From: Pedobacter nyackensis
GTDB taxonomy: Bacteria > Bacteroidota > Bacteroidia > Sphingobacteriales > Sphingobacteriaceae
Reading direction: 5' to 3'
DNA: 64,000 nt
Assembly (NCBI RefSeq): GCF_900176505.1
Contig: NZ_FWYB01000015.1
Location: 62,001-126,000, forward strand
Translations under genes and position numbers: made by a program
Notes under the pieces: generated by a model
Database searches by the model: none
What the model was told of the DNA's origin: nothing
The model's input: the letters and a program-made list of their open reading frames with translations, nothing else
Shown here: piece by piece, positions 41,665 to 50,356 of the stretch
Layout: each line of letters opens with the position of its first letter
How positions within the stretch are numbered: position 1 is the first letter of the stretch

Positions 41665-42994
41665 ACATGGATTCTGTATAGATCCCTGCAGGAAAAAGTA
41701 AACTGAAGGTACTGCCTACATTTACCTCAGAATTAACCTTAATAGTGATGCCATGATATAGACAAATGCTCTTCACTATTGAAAGCCCGAGTCCATATCC
41801 TACATTCTTATTTAAATTGGTTTTTCTAAATCGGTCGAAAATAAAAGCTTGTTCTTCGGCTGCAATACCGATACCCGTATCTGCTATAGCAATTAAATAT
41901 CCGGAGTTGCTTAGCTGGTCGGTAATAATGATGCTGCCTTTATTTACATTGTACTTAATGGCATTATTGATCAGGTTATAGAACAGTTGGAAGAGCAGGT
42001 CTCTGTTAACCCCATTCAGGAATAAATTCGGGTTTAGTTTAAGTTTGATATGAAGCTCTTTTTCTTCTAAACGATGGCTGATTTCCTCAACCACCTCGTT
42101 TAATAGCTCTGCAGGTTTTAGTGTGTCGGATTTAACAAATTGTTCGTTTTCAATTCTTGAAATCAGGAGCAGGGAGTTAGAGATTTTCTTTAATCTGTCC
42201 AGTGTTTTCATCATTTCTACAATTCTGATCACAACACTATCACTCAGTTGTTCATCTCCAATCAGGTTCTCCATTTTATTTTGAAGGATGCTGATTGGTG
42301 TCATCAGTTCGTGCGAGGCATTGGCCGTGAATTCACGTTCCTTTTCAAAAGCTTCGTTAATCTGCTCCATCAGTAAGATTAAAGACTCATCGAGGTATTT
42401 AAAATCATAGGTCGAGGTTTCTACCGGAATAAAGCGGTCTTTAAAAGGAAATTTTCTGTTCGTCAGTTTTGATTTGATAATCTTCCCTAAAGGCCTGATG
42501 AGTATTCGGGTAAATAGAAGGTCGAACAATAACGTAATCGCAATTAAGCCCATCAATACGTATAAAGCGATTCGTTGTAAGGGCTTGTTGTATTGATTGA
42601 TACTGGAGATGGTCTTTCCGATTTCCAGTAGGTAGGGTTTCTGCTGGAAATTAAAGGTATGCATCAGTATTCTGTAATTGAGGGTATCCTGTTCTACCAC
42701 TCTTTGTGCGGTTTTGATGGTATCAATTGGTAATCCCTTAATGGCGGGTTCAAGTGCAATGTATTCCTCCTTAAGCATGGTGTAGCTACCATAGCTATCC
42801 TCGCCCTGTAGGTAATGCTCAATGCCTTTTTTTTGGACAATCTGAATCACCTTGTCTTGCTGCCTGCGGAGCGAATAATTGGTGTATTCGGAAACAATCC
42901 CATCTACCAGGAAAGGTAGGGATACAATAAATAACAATACTACTACGAGCTTAGAGCTGGTAATGAAGAGGATTAGTTTGGAGGATAGCTTCAC
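41663..42994 (-). CDS. Membrane sensor histidine kinase
   Basis: This 443-residue kinase has two membrane segments (about 10-32 and 146-168) bounding a periplasmic sensor domain of roughly 110 residues. A cytoplasmic linker, the HisKA motif ANASHELMTPISILQNKME and a HATPase domain (NLINNAIKYN, DTGIGIAAEE, GYGLGLSIVKSI) follow. The periplasmic sensor is not recognised. It forms a pair with the regulator gene one base upstream. The layout with two small exported proteins suggests sensing of envelope or metal stress. Confidence 0.92.
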   Translation of the reverse strand: MKLSSKLILFITSSKLVVVLLFIVSLPFLVDGIVSEYTNYSLRRQQDKVIQIVQKKGIEHYLQGEDSYGSYTMLKEEYIALEPAIKGLPIDTIKTAQRVVEQDTLNYRILMHTFNFQQKPYLLEIGKTISSINQYNKPLQRIALYVLMGLIAITLLFDLLFTRILIRPLGKIIKSKLTNRKFPFKDRFIPVETSTYDFKYLDESLILLMEQINEAFEKEREFTANASHELMTPISILQNKMENLIGDEQLSDSVVIRIVEMMKTLDRLKKISNSLLLISRIENEQFVKSDTLKPAELLNEVVEEISHRLEEKELHIKLKLNPNLFLNGVNRDLLFQLFYNLINNAIKYNVNKGSIIITDQLSNSGYLIAIADTGIGIAAEEQAFIFDRFRKTNLNKNVGYGLGLSIVKSICLYHGITIKVNSEVNVGSTFSLLFPAGIYTESM

Positions 42995-42995
42995 G

Positions 42996-43670
42996 TTATT
43001 TTTTTATTCGGTAACCGACACCGCGAACGGTTTCAATGAAGTCGGCAGGTGCCCAGGTATTTAATTTCTTTCTGATGTTTTTAATATGCGCATCAATGTA
43101 GTTGGAATCGTAATCGTCATCAGCAAAAGTGCCCCAGATATGTTCACTAAGCTGCATTCGGGTGAGTACACGATTGTTGTGCAGGAAAAGATAGCTGAGC
43201 AGGTCAAATTCTTTGCGCGACAATTCTATTTGGTTATCACCGAATAGGACCAATCGTTTTTGCAGGTCGAGTTTAAAATCCCCTAAAGGCAATAGTTCTT
43301 CTTTGACATTGAATTTACGGCGTGCTATGGCTTGCATCCTGGATTGGAGTTCCAGTAATGAAAAGGGTTTTGCCAGGTAATCGTCGGCACCCAGGTCGAG
43401 TCCTGTAATGCGATCTTCCAGGTTTCCTCTTGCTGTTAGAATGATATATGCTGCGTCGGGATTATGCTTTTTTGCTTTTGGCAGCAAAGTCAGACCATCG
43501 CCATCGGGCAGGCCCAGATCAAGTAGGATGAAGTCATAGCTATTCATCTCCATTTTTTCGAGCCCATCTTTAATATTGTGCGCCAGGTCGCAAACATAAA
43601 ATGCCTTTTTCAGGAAATCTTCCATCTCATAGGCGAGCGTTTTTTCATCTTCTACAATCAGAACTTTCAT
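42996..43670 (-). CDS. OmpR/PhoB-family response regulator
   Basis: This 224-residue regulator has a receiver domain (about 1-115; phospho-acceptor in LLDLGLPDGDG, KPF at the end) and a winged-helix DNA-binding domain (SRKEFDLLSYLFLHNNRVLTR, NYIDAHIKNIRKKL, ETVRGVGYRI). OmpR-family regulators bind direct repeats spaced 11 bp; two such pairs occur in the divergent promoter region at 44025-44090, so autoregulation is likely. Confidence 0.95.
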   Translation of the reverse strand: MKVLIVEDEKTLAYEMEDFLKKAFYVCDLAHNIKDGLEKMEMNSYDFILLDLGLPDGDGLTLLPKAKKHNPDAAYIILTARGNLEDRITGLDLGADDYLAKPFSLLELQSRMQAIARRKFNVKEELLPLGDFKLDLQKRLVLFGDNQIELSRKEFDLLSYLFLHNNRVLTRMQLSEHIWGTFADDDYDSNYIDAHIKNIRKKLNTWAPADFIETVRGVGYRIKK

Positions 43671-43679
43671 GTCTGGGGT

Positions 43680-43949
43680 TTAGTTTCTTCTTTTATTTTC
43701 CTGAGGACGTTCTCTTTTATCAGATTTTACCTCTCCCGGTTTCTCCTGTCTTCTGGATTGTGGGACTTCCTTTACCTCTGGCTTTTTACTTTCTTTTTCG
43801 CGTTCCTGTTTCTTTTCTCTTTTATCCTGGTAAAGGTCTGGATTGGAAGTCGGGAATATAGCTGTGTTATTACCGGCAAAAGCACCAATCGGAAGCCAAA
43901 TGAAAAGCATGACTGCGGTAAGGGTTCGGAATAATGAATTACTGCTCAT
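43680..43949 (-). CDS. Small exported charged protein of the two-component operon
   Basis: This protein of 89 residues has a signal peptide (MSSNSLFRTLTAVMLFIWLP then GAFA) and a mature part very rich in lysine, arginine and glutamate (DLYQDKREKKQEREKESKK). It ends in arginine/asparagine. The frame extends back to an ATG at 43973, which would place eight residues before the signal; the shorter start is chosen. It is the first gene of the operon, 9 nt before the regulator. I do not recognise the family. By position it may be a periplasmic modulator of the kinase. Confidence 0.65.
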   Translation of the reverse strand: MSSNSLFRTLTAVMLFIWLPIGAFAGNNTAIFPTSNPDLYQDKREKKQEREKESKKPEVKEVPQSRRQEKPGEVKSDKRERPQENKRRN

Positions 43950-44009
43950 GATGTAAATATATGGATAAAACACAAATGTGCTTTATGATGTGCGTTACTT
44001 AAATGAGTA

Positions 44010-44105
44010 CAAATCTGGGGCTTGAAGATGAAATTAAGATGAAAAATAAAATAAATAAATAATTTAAAAAATTCATGTTGATTTCATCTTCGCTGTGGAG
44101 ATTTG
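44010..44105. promoter_or_regulatory. Mirror-image divergent promoters with 11-bp tandem regulator boxes
   Basis: On the minus side AAGATGAA occurs at 44025-44032 and 44036-44043. On the plus side TTCATGTT (44072-44079) and TTCATCTT (44083-44090) are the same boxes in reverse. Each pair has an 11-bp period and ends 7 nt before a minus-7 element: CAGATTTG (44017-44010, minus strand) and GAGATTTG (44098-44105, plus strand). The outermost boxes also form an 11-bp perfect inverted repeat (44024-44034, 44081-44091). This is the expected arrangement for an activator of the OmpR family, presumably the regulator encoded at 42996-43670. Confidence 0.72.
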
Positions 44106-44144
44106 ACCTAACAACACACAAATGAAACATTAATTGTTAAGGTT

Positions 44145-44762
44145 ATGAGAAAGTTAATAGTATTAGGATTGCTTGGTGTATTAGGATGGATGCCCTACCA
44201 GGCTTCGGCACAGGTGAGTATAAATGTAAACATTGGATCACAACCATTATGGGGACCTGTAGGTTATGATTACGTAGATTATTATTACCTCCCGGATGTT
44301 GAGTGTTATTACAATGTGCCAAATCGACAGTTCATTTATTTGAATGGTGGAAGGTGGATTTTCTCAGCGTCTCTTCCTTCAAGGTACAGAGGTTATGATT
44401 TGTACAGTGGTTATAAGGTGGTTGTAAATTCAAGAGATCCATACAGGTATTTTGATAGAGATCGTGTTACTTATTCAAGATACAGAAGTCATAGGGGGCA
44501 GCAAGTGATCAGATATAGTAATGATTCAAGGTACTATGTGATAAAAGGTCATCATGGATATGGTAACAAACATTATTCAAGAGATAATGACAGACACGAT
44601 AGACACGACAGAAACGACAGATGGGACAATGACGGAGGTCACGGTAAATGGGATCGTAATGATAGAGGACGTGGAGATAGGGATCACGGTGACAGAGGCC
44701 GCGGAGATAGAGACAAACATGGTAATGGACGTGGCAATGATCACGGACGTGGAAGAGGATAA
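44145..44762 (+). CDS. Exported protein with His/Asp/Arg/Gly-rich tail
   Basis: This 205-residue protein has a signal peptide (LIVLGLLGVLGWMPYQASA), a compact beta-rich region with many tyrosines (DYVDYYYLPDVECYYNVPNR, WIFSASLPSRYRGYDLY) and a low-complexity tail from about residue 140 made of His, Asp, Arg, Asn and Gly. The tail could bind divalent metal ions or polyanions. It is divergently transcribed from the two-component operon under a matching set of regulator boxes, as cpxP and zraP are in enteric bacteria; no sequence relation to those is claimed. Confidence 0.75.
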   Translation: MRKLIVLGLLGVLGWMPYQASAQVSINVNIGSQPLWGPVGYDYVDYYYLPDVECYYNVPNRQFIYLNGGRWIFSASLPSRYRGYDLYSGYKVVVNSRDPYRYFDRDRVTYSRYRSHRGQQVIRYSNDSRYYVIKGHHGYGNKHYSRDNDRHDRHDRNDRWDNDGGHGKWDRNDRGRGDRDHGDRGRGDRDKHGNGRGNDHGRGRG

Positions 44763-44779
44763 TAAACACAAATAAACTG

Positions 44780-44820
44780 AAAGGGTGCTACACAATGTAT
44801 GTGAGCACCCTTTTCTATTT
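44780..44820. terminator. Bidirectional terminator
   Basis: AAAGGGTGCT (44780-44789) pairs with AGCACCCTTT (44804-44813), continued by CAC/GTG after a bulged A, with a 7-nt loop and TTTTCTATTTTT downstream. It lies between convergent genes. Confidence 0.85.
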
Positions 44821-44850
44821 TTATGACATGGTAAAATGATACATTCTGGC

Positions 44851-45543
44851 TTATTGGTTGATCATAAGCTTTCCGCCAAATGGTTGTTCAATATCAGATG
44901 GATTTAGTAATCCGGTAGCAATAATGGTATAAGATTTTCCTGCTTTAAGTTCTACGCTTTCCAGTTCTGCTTTAGCAGTAGTGCCTGTAGCTTTGTCCTT
45001 GATTTGGAAAACATAAGCCTTAGGTTCTATTTCAATAAATTCACTACTGGTTTTATACGCTTTGTCGCTTATAACAACTTCTCCTTCTTTAACAGCAAGG
45101 TTTAACGCAGGTGCATTAGGCGAAAGGTTGATGAATCTCACAAAGGCCTTGGCTGAAGCCAGGTTGCCAAGGTTATCTTTAATTTTAAAGAAGTCTATGT
45201 TTTCCCCTTTGTCAATTAAGAAAAGAGAATTAATGGTGTTGGCTTCCAGCGTGATGTTTTTTGTAATTACGTTCTGCATGCTAGCTGTAGTAAATTTAAC
45301 GCTATGGCTACCCGGGCTGGTTTGACTATAACCGGTGCTGCCATTGAAAGCTACTGCTCCGTTCTGGTTGATCAGATTCTTATCTAAATAAATGTTAAAA
45401 GTACCTACGGTCGGAGAAGCATTAATGAGGTTTAAGTAGGCAATTTCAGGAGCTGCAACCGGATCTTTTGAACAAGATTGAAATGTTAAAGCCGAAATTG
45501 ATAATAAAGCGACTGCACTTAATTTTTTAATAGAGATATTCAT
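44851..45543 (-). CDS. DUF4397 lipoprotein
   Basis: This 230-residue lipoprotein has a signal ending LTFQSC (lipobox SALTFQSC). Two immunoglobulin-like DUF4397 repeats follow, marked by IAYLNLINASPTVGTFNIYLD and FVRFINLSPNAPALNLAV. DUF4397 proteins are common surface or periplasmic lipoproteins in Bacteroidota with no defined activity. It is a single gene ending near the terminator at 44780-44820. Confidence 0.87.
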   Translation of the reverse strand: MNISIKKLSAVALLSISALTFQSCSKDPVAAPEIAYLNLINASPTVGTFNIYLDKNLINQNGAVAFNGSTGYSQTSPGSHSVKFTTASMQNVITKNITLEANTINSLFLIDKGENIDFFKIKDNLGNLASAKAFVRFINLSPNAPALNLAVKEGEVVISDKAYKTSSEFIEIEPKAYVFQIKDKATGTTAKAELESVELKAGKSYTIIATGLLNPSDIEQPFGGKLMINQ

Positions 45544-45685
45544 GTTTGAAATTTAGGGTTTGTGAATGTAACTCTATTAAGGACGTGTAAAGTCATGCTA
45601 ACGCTACAATAAAACTTAAAAAAAATGTAACTACATTAGTGCATTTAAGATGAATTGCCCGTTTGGGTATAAAAAATAGATTAGA

Positions 45686-46135
45686 ATGAAAGTAGTTATA
45701 GGTTCAGATCATGCAGGGTTTGAGTACAAAAGCATTTTGGTTGATGTATTATTAAAATGCGGGTACGAGGTGGTTGATTTGGGGACAAGCAATACGACGC
45801 CAACAGATTACCCGGATCATGCTGCTGGCGTGTCGAGGGCTATTCTTGATAAAAGAGGGGATAGAGGTATACTGATTTGCGGAAGTGCTGTTGGCGTTAG
45901 TATTGCGGCTAATAAGTTTAAAGGAATACGAGCCGGTGTTTGCCACGATACCTATTCTGCACATCAATCTGTGGAGCATGATGATGTAAATATCCTTTGT
46001 ATGGGCCAACGCGTGGTTGGTATTGAACTGGCTAAAGATATTGCTTTTGCGTTTTTAAATGCCAGTTTCTCCCGTGAGGAACGTCATCTAAAAAGGCTGG
46101 TTAAAATTACTGCAATAGAAAACGGGGAGCTTTAG
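45686..46135 (+). CDS. rpiB: Ribose-5-phosphate isomerase B
   Basis: This 149-residue enzyme interconverts ribose 5-phosphate and ribulose 5-phosphate in the pentose phosphate pathway. It has the RpiB signature GSDHAGFEYKS, the active-site region TPTDYPDHA, GILICGSAVGVSIAANKFKGIRAG (catalytic cysteine) and a terminal HLKRL. Length is normal. The cytochrome-domain gene follows after 6 nt. Confidence 0.95.
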   Translation: MKVVIGSDHAGFEYKSILVDVLLKCGYEVVDLGTSNTTPTDYPDHAAGVSRAILDKRGDRGILICGSAVGVSIAANKFKGIRAGVCHDTYSAHQSVEHDDVNILCMGQRVVGIELAKDIAFAFLNASFSREERHLKRLVKITAIENGEL

Positions 46136-46141
46136 ATATTT

Positions 46142-48427
46142 ATGAAATTATACGTTTACGTACTGCTTGTTTTTGTCGTTTTCACACTTTATCAATGTCA
46201 AAGCTATAAAAAGACTGTTGCTGTTAATCATGATGTTGCACCTGATACGACCAATTCTCCTGTGATTCATGCTGCTGCAGCGATTAAACTGATGGAGGTT
46301 GAGGAAGGCTTTGAAGTTAAGCTGGTAGCTGATGAACCACTGGTTGTCGCACCTGTGGCCATGACATTTGATGCTAAAGGCAGATTATGGGTGGTTGAAA
46401 TGGTGGGGTACATGCCAGATGTTAATGGAAAAGGTGAAGAACACCCAAATGGTAAAATAGTAATCCTTGAGGATAAAAATGGTGATGGGTTGATGGATGA
46501 CAGGAAGGTTTTCCTGGATTCGCTGGTGCTGCCGAGAGCAATTTGCTTAATTGACGGAGGTATTTTGGTGGCAGAGACGCCCAATCTTTGGTATTATGAT
46601 ATTAAAGATGACAGACCGGGCAACAGAACATTGGTAGACCCTAAATATGCTGATGAGGGTAATGTGGAACATCAGCCCAATGGCTTACTAAGGGCTATGG
46701 ATAACTGGATCTATAATGCTAAATCAAGCAAACGCTACCGTAAAATGGGTAACAGATGGATTACAGAGGATACGCACTTTAGGGGGCAATGGGGGATTAG
46801 TCAGGATAACTATGGCAGGCTGTATTATAACGACAACTCCATCAACCTGATGGGAGATTATTTTACTCCTGGCTTAGGTGTTGCAAATAGCCATCAGAAA
46901 AGTGTGAATGGGTATTCTGAAAGAACAGTGAGAGATAATAGGGTTTATCCGGCTAGGCCAACTCCTGGTGTAAACAGAGGTTATATGTCGGATGTACTGG
47001 ACGACAGTTTGCGTTTAAAGAATTTTACTGCGGCATGTGGTCCGGTTATTTATCGTGGAAATCTATTTGGTCCAGCCTATGATTTTAATGCTTTTGTTGC
47101 TGAACCGGCAGCTAATTTGATTAAGCGAAATATCCTTAGCGAAAAAGGACTTGTGGTGACGGGGGTGCAGGCCTATAAAGGAAAAGAGTTTCTGGCCAGC
47201 GTTGATGAGCGTTTCAGACCGGTTAGTTTGTATAATGGTTTAGATGGAGCATTATATGTAGTTGATATGTACCGAGGTATTATCCAGCATAAAACCTATG
47301 TGACGCCGTATTTACGGGATGTAATAGAACGAAGAAAACTTAGCGAGCCATTGGGTTGCGGTAGGATCTATAAGATCGTTCCAAAGGGTAAAAAAGCAGT
47401 GCCTGCTAAGTTTAGTCAAGACCCGAAAGTGCTTGTTACTTTATTGGGTAATGAGAACGGACTGGTTCGGGATATGGCTCAGCAAATATTGGTTGATGGT
47501 AAAATGAAGGCTGCAATTCCTTTTCTTAGGCAAGCGGTTAAGGATGTAAAACAACCTTTACTTGTGATTCATGCGCTGTGGGTTCTGGAAGGATTATCTG
47601 CGCTGCAAACTAATGAGGTGCTGGTTTTATTGGAGTCGGCCGACTGGGCTGTTAAAATGCAGGCTTTAAGTGTTTTGCCATCTGTGATCAATGGAACATC
47701 TTATCGCTTTTATGTGGATGCATTGGTGCATTTACTTAAAGAAGAAGATGAGTTGGCTGCCTCATATATCGCTTTTGTAGCTAATTATATCAAACCTTTT
47801 AATGAGAATGCTGCGCATCAGTTATTAATTGATTTGGTGAAGAAATATCCCGCTAATCCGTATGTTTCGGCGGCAGTAGTGAGTAATCTGGCTTACAGGG
47901 AAGAAGATTTTGCAGCATCGGTATTACGTTTGATTCCGGATACCAATTTAGTGATCAATAAGCAATTGCAGCGTGTTGTTACGAGTGTAAGGAATACGCA
48001 AAAGAATAGGGACCCATTATTAATGAGCAAGGAGTTTCCTAAGGGAGCAGTTTTGTTTGCGTCCAGTTGTCAGACTTGCCATGCAGCGGATGGCAACGGT
48101 ATTAGTTCGCTTGCCCCGCCATTAAACAAGTCAGAATGGGTAACCGGAGATAAGGATAAATTGATTTCGATTGTGTTGTTTGGATTAACCGGGCCGATAA
48201 AGGTAAATGGACATGTATATGAAGCTCCTGAAATATCTGCTGATATGCCTGGAATAGCGCATAGCGAGGAAATATCAGACGACGATGTGGCTCAGGTGTT
48301 GAGTTTTATCCGTGGTTCCTGGCAGAATAATGCTGGTAAAATCAGTATAGATGAGGTTGCTAAATTGCGTAAACGCTTAAAAGGACGGGAAAAGGCTTTT
48401 ACTGTTGAAGAACTGGAAAGTAAGTAG
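46142..48427 (+). CDS. PVC-type membrane-bound dehydrogenase with cytochrome c domain
   Basis: This 761-residue exported protein has an N-terminal hydrophobic signal (LYVYVLLVFVVFTLYQC; possible lipobox with an unusual LYQC). The sugar-dehydrogenase-like beta-propeller follows (about 50-400; FEVKLVADEPLVVAPVAMTFDAKGRLWVVEMVGYM), with HEAT-like helices (about 420-620). The C-terminal cytochrome c domain has the haem motif CQTCH in FASSCQTCHAADGNG. Proteins of this architecture are thought to oxidise carbohydrates and feed electrons to the respiratory chain. The substrate is unknown. Confidence 0.85.
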   Translation: MKLYVYVLLVFVVFTLYQCQSYKKTVAVNHDVAPDTTNSPVIHAAAAIKLMEVEEGFEVKLVADEPLVVAPVAMTFDAKGRLWVVEMVGYMPDVNGKGEEHPNGKIVILEDKNGDGLMDDRKVFLDSLVLPRAICLIDGGILVAETPNLWYYDIKDDRPGNRTLVDPKYADEGNVEHQPNGLLRAMDNWIYNAKSSKRYRKMGNRWITEDTHFRGQWGISQDNYGRLYYNDNSINLMGDYFTPGLGVANSHQKSVNGYSERTVRDNRVYPARPTPGVNRGYMSDVLDDSLRLKNFTAACGPVIYRGNLFGPAYDFNAFVAEPAANLIKRNILSEKGLVVTGVQAYKGKEFLASVDERFRPVSLYNGLDGALYVVDMYRGIIQHKTYVTPYLRDVIERRKLSEPLGCGRIYKIVPKGKKAVPAKFSQDPKVLVTLLGNENGLVRDMAQQILVDGKMKAAIPFLRQAVKDVKQPLLVIHALWVLEGLSALQTNEVLVLLESADWAVKMQALSVLPSVINGTSYRFYVDALVHLLKEEDELAASYIAFVANYIKPFNENAAHQLLIDLVKKYPANPYVSAAVVSNLAYREEDFAASVLRLIPDTNLVINKQLQRVVTSVRNTQKNRDPLLMSKEFPKGAVLFASSCQTCHAADGNGISSLAPPLNKSEWVTGDKDKLISIVLFGLTGPIKVNGHVYEAPEISADMPGIAHSEEISDDDVAQVLSFIRGSWQNNAGKISIDEVAKLRKRLKGREKAFTVEELESK

Positions 48428-48487
48428 TTCGTGTTGTTAATAACGTGTTTAAAACCTGTTAATAAGCTGTTGGTAATCAGTTAATAA

Positions 48488-48518
48488 TTTGTTACAAAAA
48501 TAATGTTAAATATTTTTG
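48488..48518 (+). promoter_or_regulatory. Strong Bacteroidota-type promoter of the RNA gene
   Basis: TTTG (48488-48491) and TATTTTTG (48511-48518) match the minus-33 TTTG and minus-7 TAnnTTTG consensus with a 19-nt spacer. This is the best promoter in the window by eye. No protein gene starts within 400 nt downstream. Confidence 0.65.
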
Positions 48519-48522
48519 TATG

Positions 48523-48930
48523 AGTGAGTTATTAGTTGTAAATTAGATCTATCAATTAGGAAGTACTTTGGCAGTCTGAAAGAAATATTCCAAAAAGAAA
48601 TACTTGGCCTCCGGGCAAAAGGTTCTGGAAATTTCGATAGATCAGTAAGGATTCGGACTCAAGGGCAACTGCGAGGAAGATCTAAGGTAACTAAAGTCGA
48701 AAGACTGAAGAACATCATCTGAATCTGGAACAGACATTACAGACGAATAATACATTCTAAGGAATGGGATTAGGGTAGTAATTTAACGGGTTTCAAAGTT
48801 CTTAGGAGCTAAGAATACTACGAATTGTAAAGTAAAAATCGAATTGGTGCTTTTCTTACGGCTAAGGCTGCAGGAAAGGTGAAAGCGGAGAACTTGAATC
48901 GAAAGAAGAGAGTCTCCGTTTTCTTTTTTT
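48523..48930 (+). ncRNA. Candidate structured non-coding RNA of about 400 nt, family unknown
   Basis: The segment runs from just after a strong promoter to a terminator hairpin. Helices seen by eye are GATCTATC (48546-48553) with GATAGATC (48636-48643), extended by AATT (48554-48557) with AATT (48630-48633); AGTC-GAAA-GACT (48695-48706), a GNRA-capped stem; and TTCTTAG-GAG-CTAAGAA (48799-48815). It lacks coding potential. It shows neither the RNase P GAGGAAAGTCC core nor a tmRNA-like ending. Purine-rich single strands lie between the helices. It could act alone or as a leader for phoH, but the terminator argues for an independent transcript. Confidence 0.6.
48881..48930 (+). terminator. Terminator of the RNA gene
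   Basis: GAAAGCGGAGA (48881-48891) pairs with TCTCCGTTTTC (48913-48923) through 11 pairs, one of them G-U, with a 21-nt loop. Seven T residues (48924-48930) follow. Confidence 0.8.
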
Positions 48931-48976
48931 ATTAATATGCTCATCAGGTAATAGAATTTCACTATTTTTATATACC

Positions 48977-50326
48977 ATGAGTAAAGCTTTAAAAAACTCC
49001 ACTATTGAGAAGAAGATATTCGTCCTGGATACTTCTGTAATTCTTTACGACCATATTGCATTTAAAAACTTTCAGGAGCATGATGTTGCCATTCCGATCC
49101 AGGTTCTGGAAGAACTGGATAATATGAAAAATGGGAATGAAACGCGTAATGCTGAGGCGCGTAGCTTCATCAGGCTGATGGATGGTGCTTCGGGAGATCA
49201 GATTATAAACCAGTGGATACCTTTTAGTGGTAAAAAAGGTGGTCGCTTTAAAGTGGTGATGGATTATAAACCAGATGGGGTGGATGCCGAAGAAGTTTTT
49301 GGTAAAGGTAAATTTGATCATCGCATACTCAATGCAGCGCTGAGCCTAAAACAGGAATTCCCGGAGAAAAGAGTGGTTTTAGTATCTAAAGATATTTGTT
49401 TGCGTTTAAAAGCTAAATCACTCGAACTCCATGCTGAAGATTATGAAACAGGTAAGATAAAGAATGTAGATGAACTCTATACCGGTAAGGCGTTGTTAGC
49501 TAATGTTCCCGATGAGGTGTTTAGCCTGTTAAAAGCTGAAGGTAGTGTAGATGCGACTGGATTGGAGATTGAAGAGGTGCAGGCTAATCATTTTTGTATT
49601 TTGAAGGGCAAGCGCAAAGTCGCAACTACTTATTACAATGCTAAAATGCGCAGACTTTTTCTTGTTGCATCACGTACTATATTTAATATATCGCCACGTA
49701 ATGATGAGCAGGCTTTTGCCATTGATGCTTTACTTAACCCAGATATAAAGCTGGTTACTATTCAGGGAAAGGCCGGCACGGGTAAAACATTACTGGCTAT
49801 AGCAAGTGCGCTGGAGCAACGCAAAGATTACCGGCAGATTTATGTAACCAGGCCTATAGTGGCTTTGAGCAATAAAGATATCGGCTTTTTACCTGGAGAT
49901 GTGAAATCGAAAATTGACCCATATATGGCTCCAATATGGGATAACCTGAGGTTTATAAAAGAGCAGTACAATCATGATGCTAAAATGCAGGGTAAGATTG
50001 ATGAATTTGTGAGTACTGAAAAGATTGTGATTACCCCATTGGCTTACATCAGGGGGAGGACATTAAGTAAGATTTTTTTTATTGTTGATGAGGCTCAGAA
50101 TTTAACCCCGCACGAAATAAAGACGATTATATCAAGAGCGGGTGAGGACACTAAAATCGTATTCACCGGTGATATTTATCAGATTGATACACCTTATCTG
50201 GATGCGGAAAGTAATGGTTTGTCGTACCTGATAGAGCATGCTAAGGATCATCCTTTATATGCACATATTACCTTAGATAAAGGTGAAAGAAGTGAACTGG
50301 CCAATCTTGCCAATGATTTATTGTAA
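48977..50326 (+). CDS. PIN-PhoH family ATPase/ribonuclease
   Basis: This 449-residue cytosolic protein has an N-terminal PIN nuclease domain (about 12-150; VLDTSVILYD, VLEELDNMK, FDHRILNAAL, VVLVSKDICLRLKA) and a C-terminal PhoH ATPase (about 240-449; Walker A GKAGTGKT at 265-271, Walker B FFIVDEAQNL). PIN-PhoH proteins unwind and cleave RNA in the cases studied. Length is normal. No good promoter is seen directly upstream, so it may depend partly on read-through from the RNA gene. Confidence 0.93.
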   Translation: MSKALKNSTIEKKIFVLDTSVILYDHIAFKNFQEHDVAIPIQVLEELDNMKNGNETRNAEARSFIRLMDGASGDQIINQWIPFSGKKGGRFKVVMDYKPDGVDAEEVFGKGKFDHRILNAALSLKQEFPEKRVVLVSKDICLRLKAKSLELHAEDYETGKIKNVDELYTGKALLANVPDEVFSLLKAEGSVDATGLEIEEVQANHFCILKGKRKVATTYYNAKMRRLFLVASRTIFNISPRNDEQAFAIDALLNPDIKLVTIQGKAGTGKTLLAIASALEQRKDYRQIYVTRPIVALSNKDIGFLPGDVKSKIDPYMAPIWDNLRFIKEQYNHDAKMQGKIDEFVSTEKIVITPLAYIRGRTLSKIFFIVDEAQNLTPHEIKTIISRAGEDTKIVFTGDIYQIDTPYLDAESNGLSYLIEHAKDHPLYAHITLDKGERSELANLANDLL

Positions 50327-50356
50327 TTTTATTTTTTAATCATTTATATACTGAAC

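Larger units (their letters stand above)
48428..48976. other. Intergenic region holding a candidate structured RNA gene
   Basis: These 549 nt have no open reading frame of note. They contain a strong promoter (48488-48518), several stable helices and a terminator hairpin, described separately as an RNA gene. Confidence 0.7.

Noticed and set aside
43578..43934. Phenylalanine-rich plus-strand frames opposite the small charged protein gene
   Set aside because: They are the antisense of Lys/Glu codons; the minus-strand frame has a signal peptide and operon context.
44509..44795. Long frames on both strands over the 3' end of the His/Asp-rich exported protein
   Set aside because: Low-complexity GAY/CRY codons leave all frames open; only the plus-strand frame with the signal peptide is credible.
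48523..48930. RNase P RNA, tmRNA or 6S RNA
   Set aside because: The RNase P GAGGAAAGTCC core and a tmRNA-type CCA end with tag frame are absent, and the multi-helix layout does not match a 6S single long hairpin. A covariance search is still needed to be certain.
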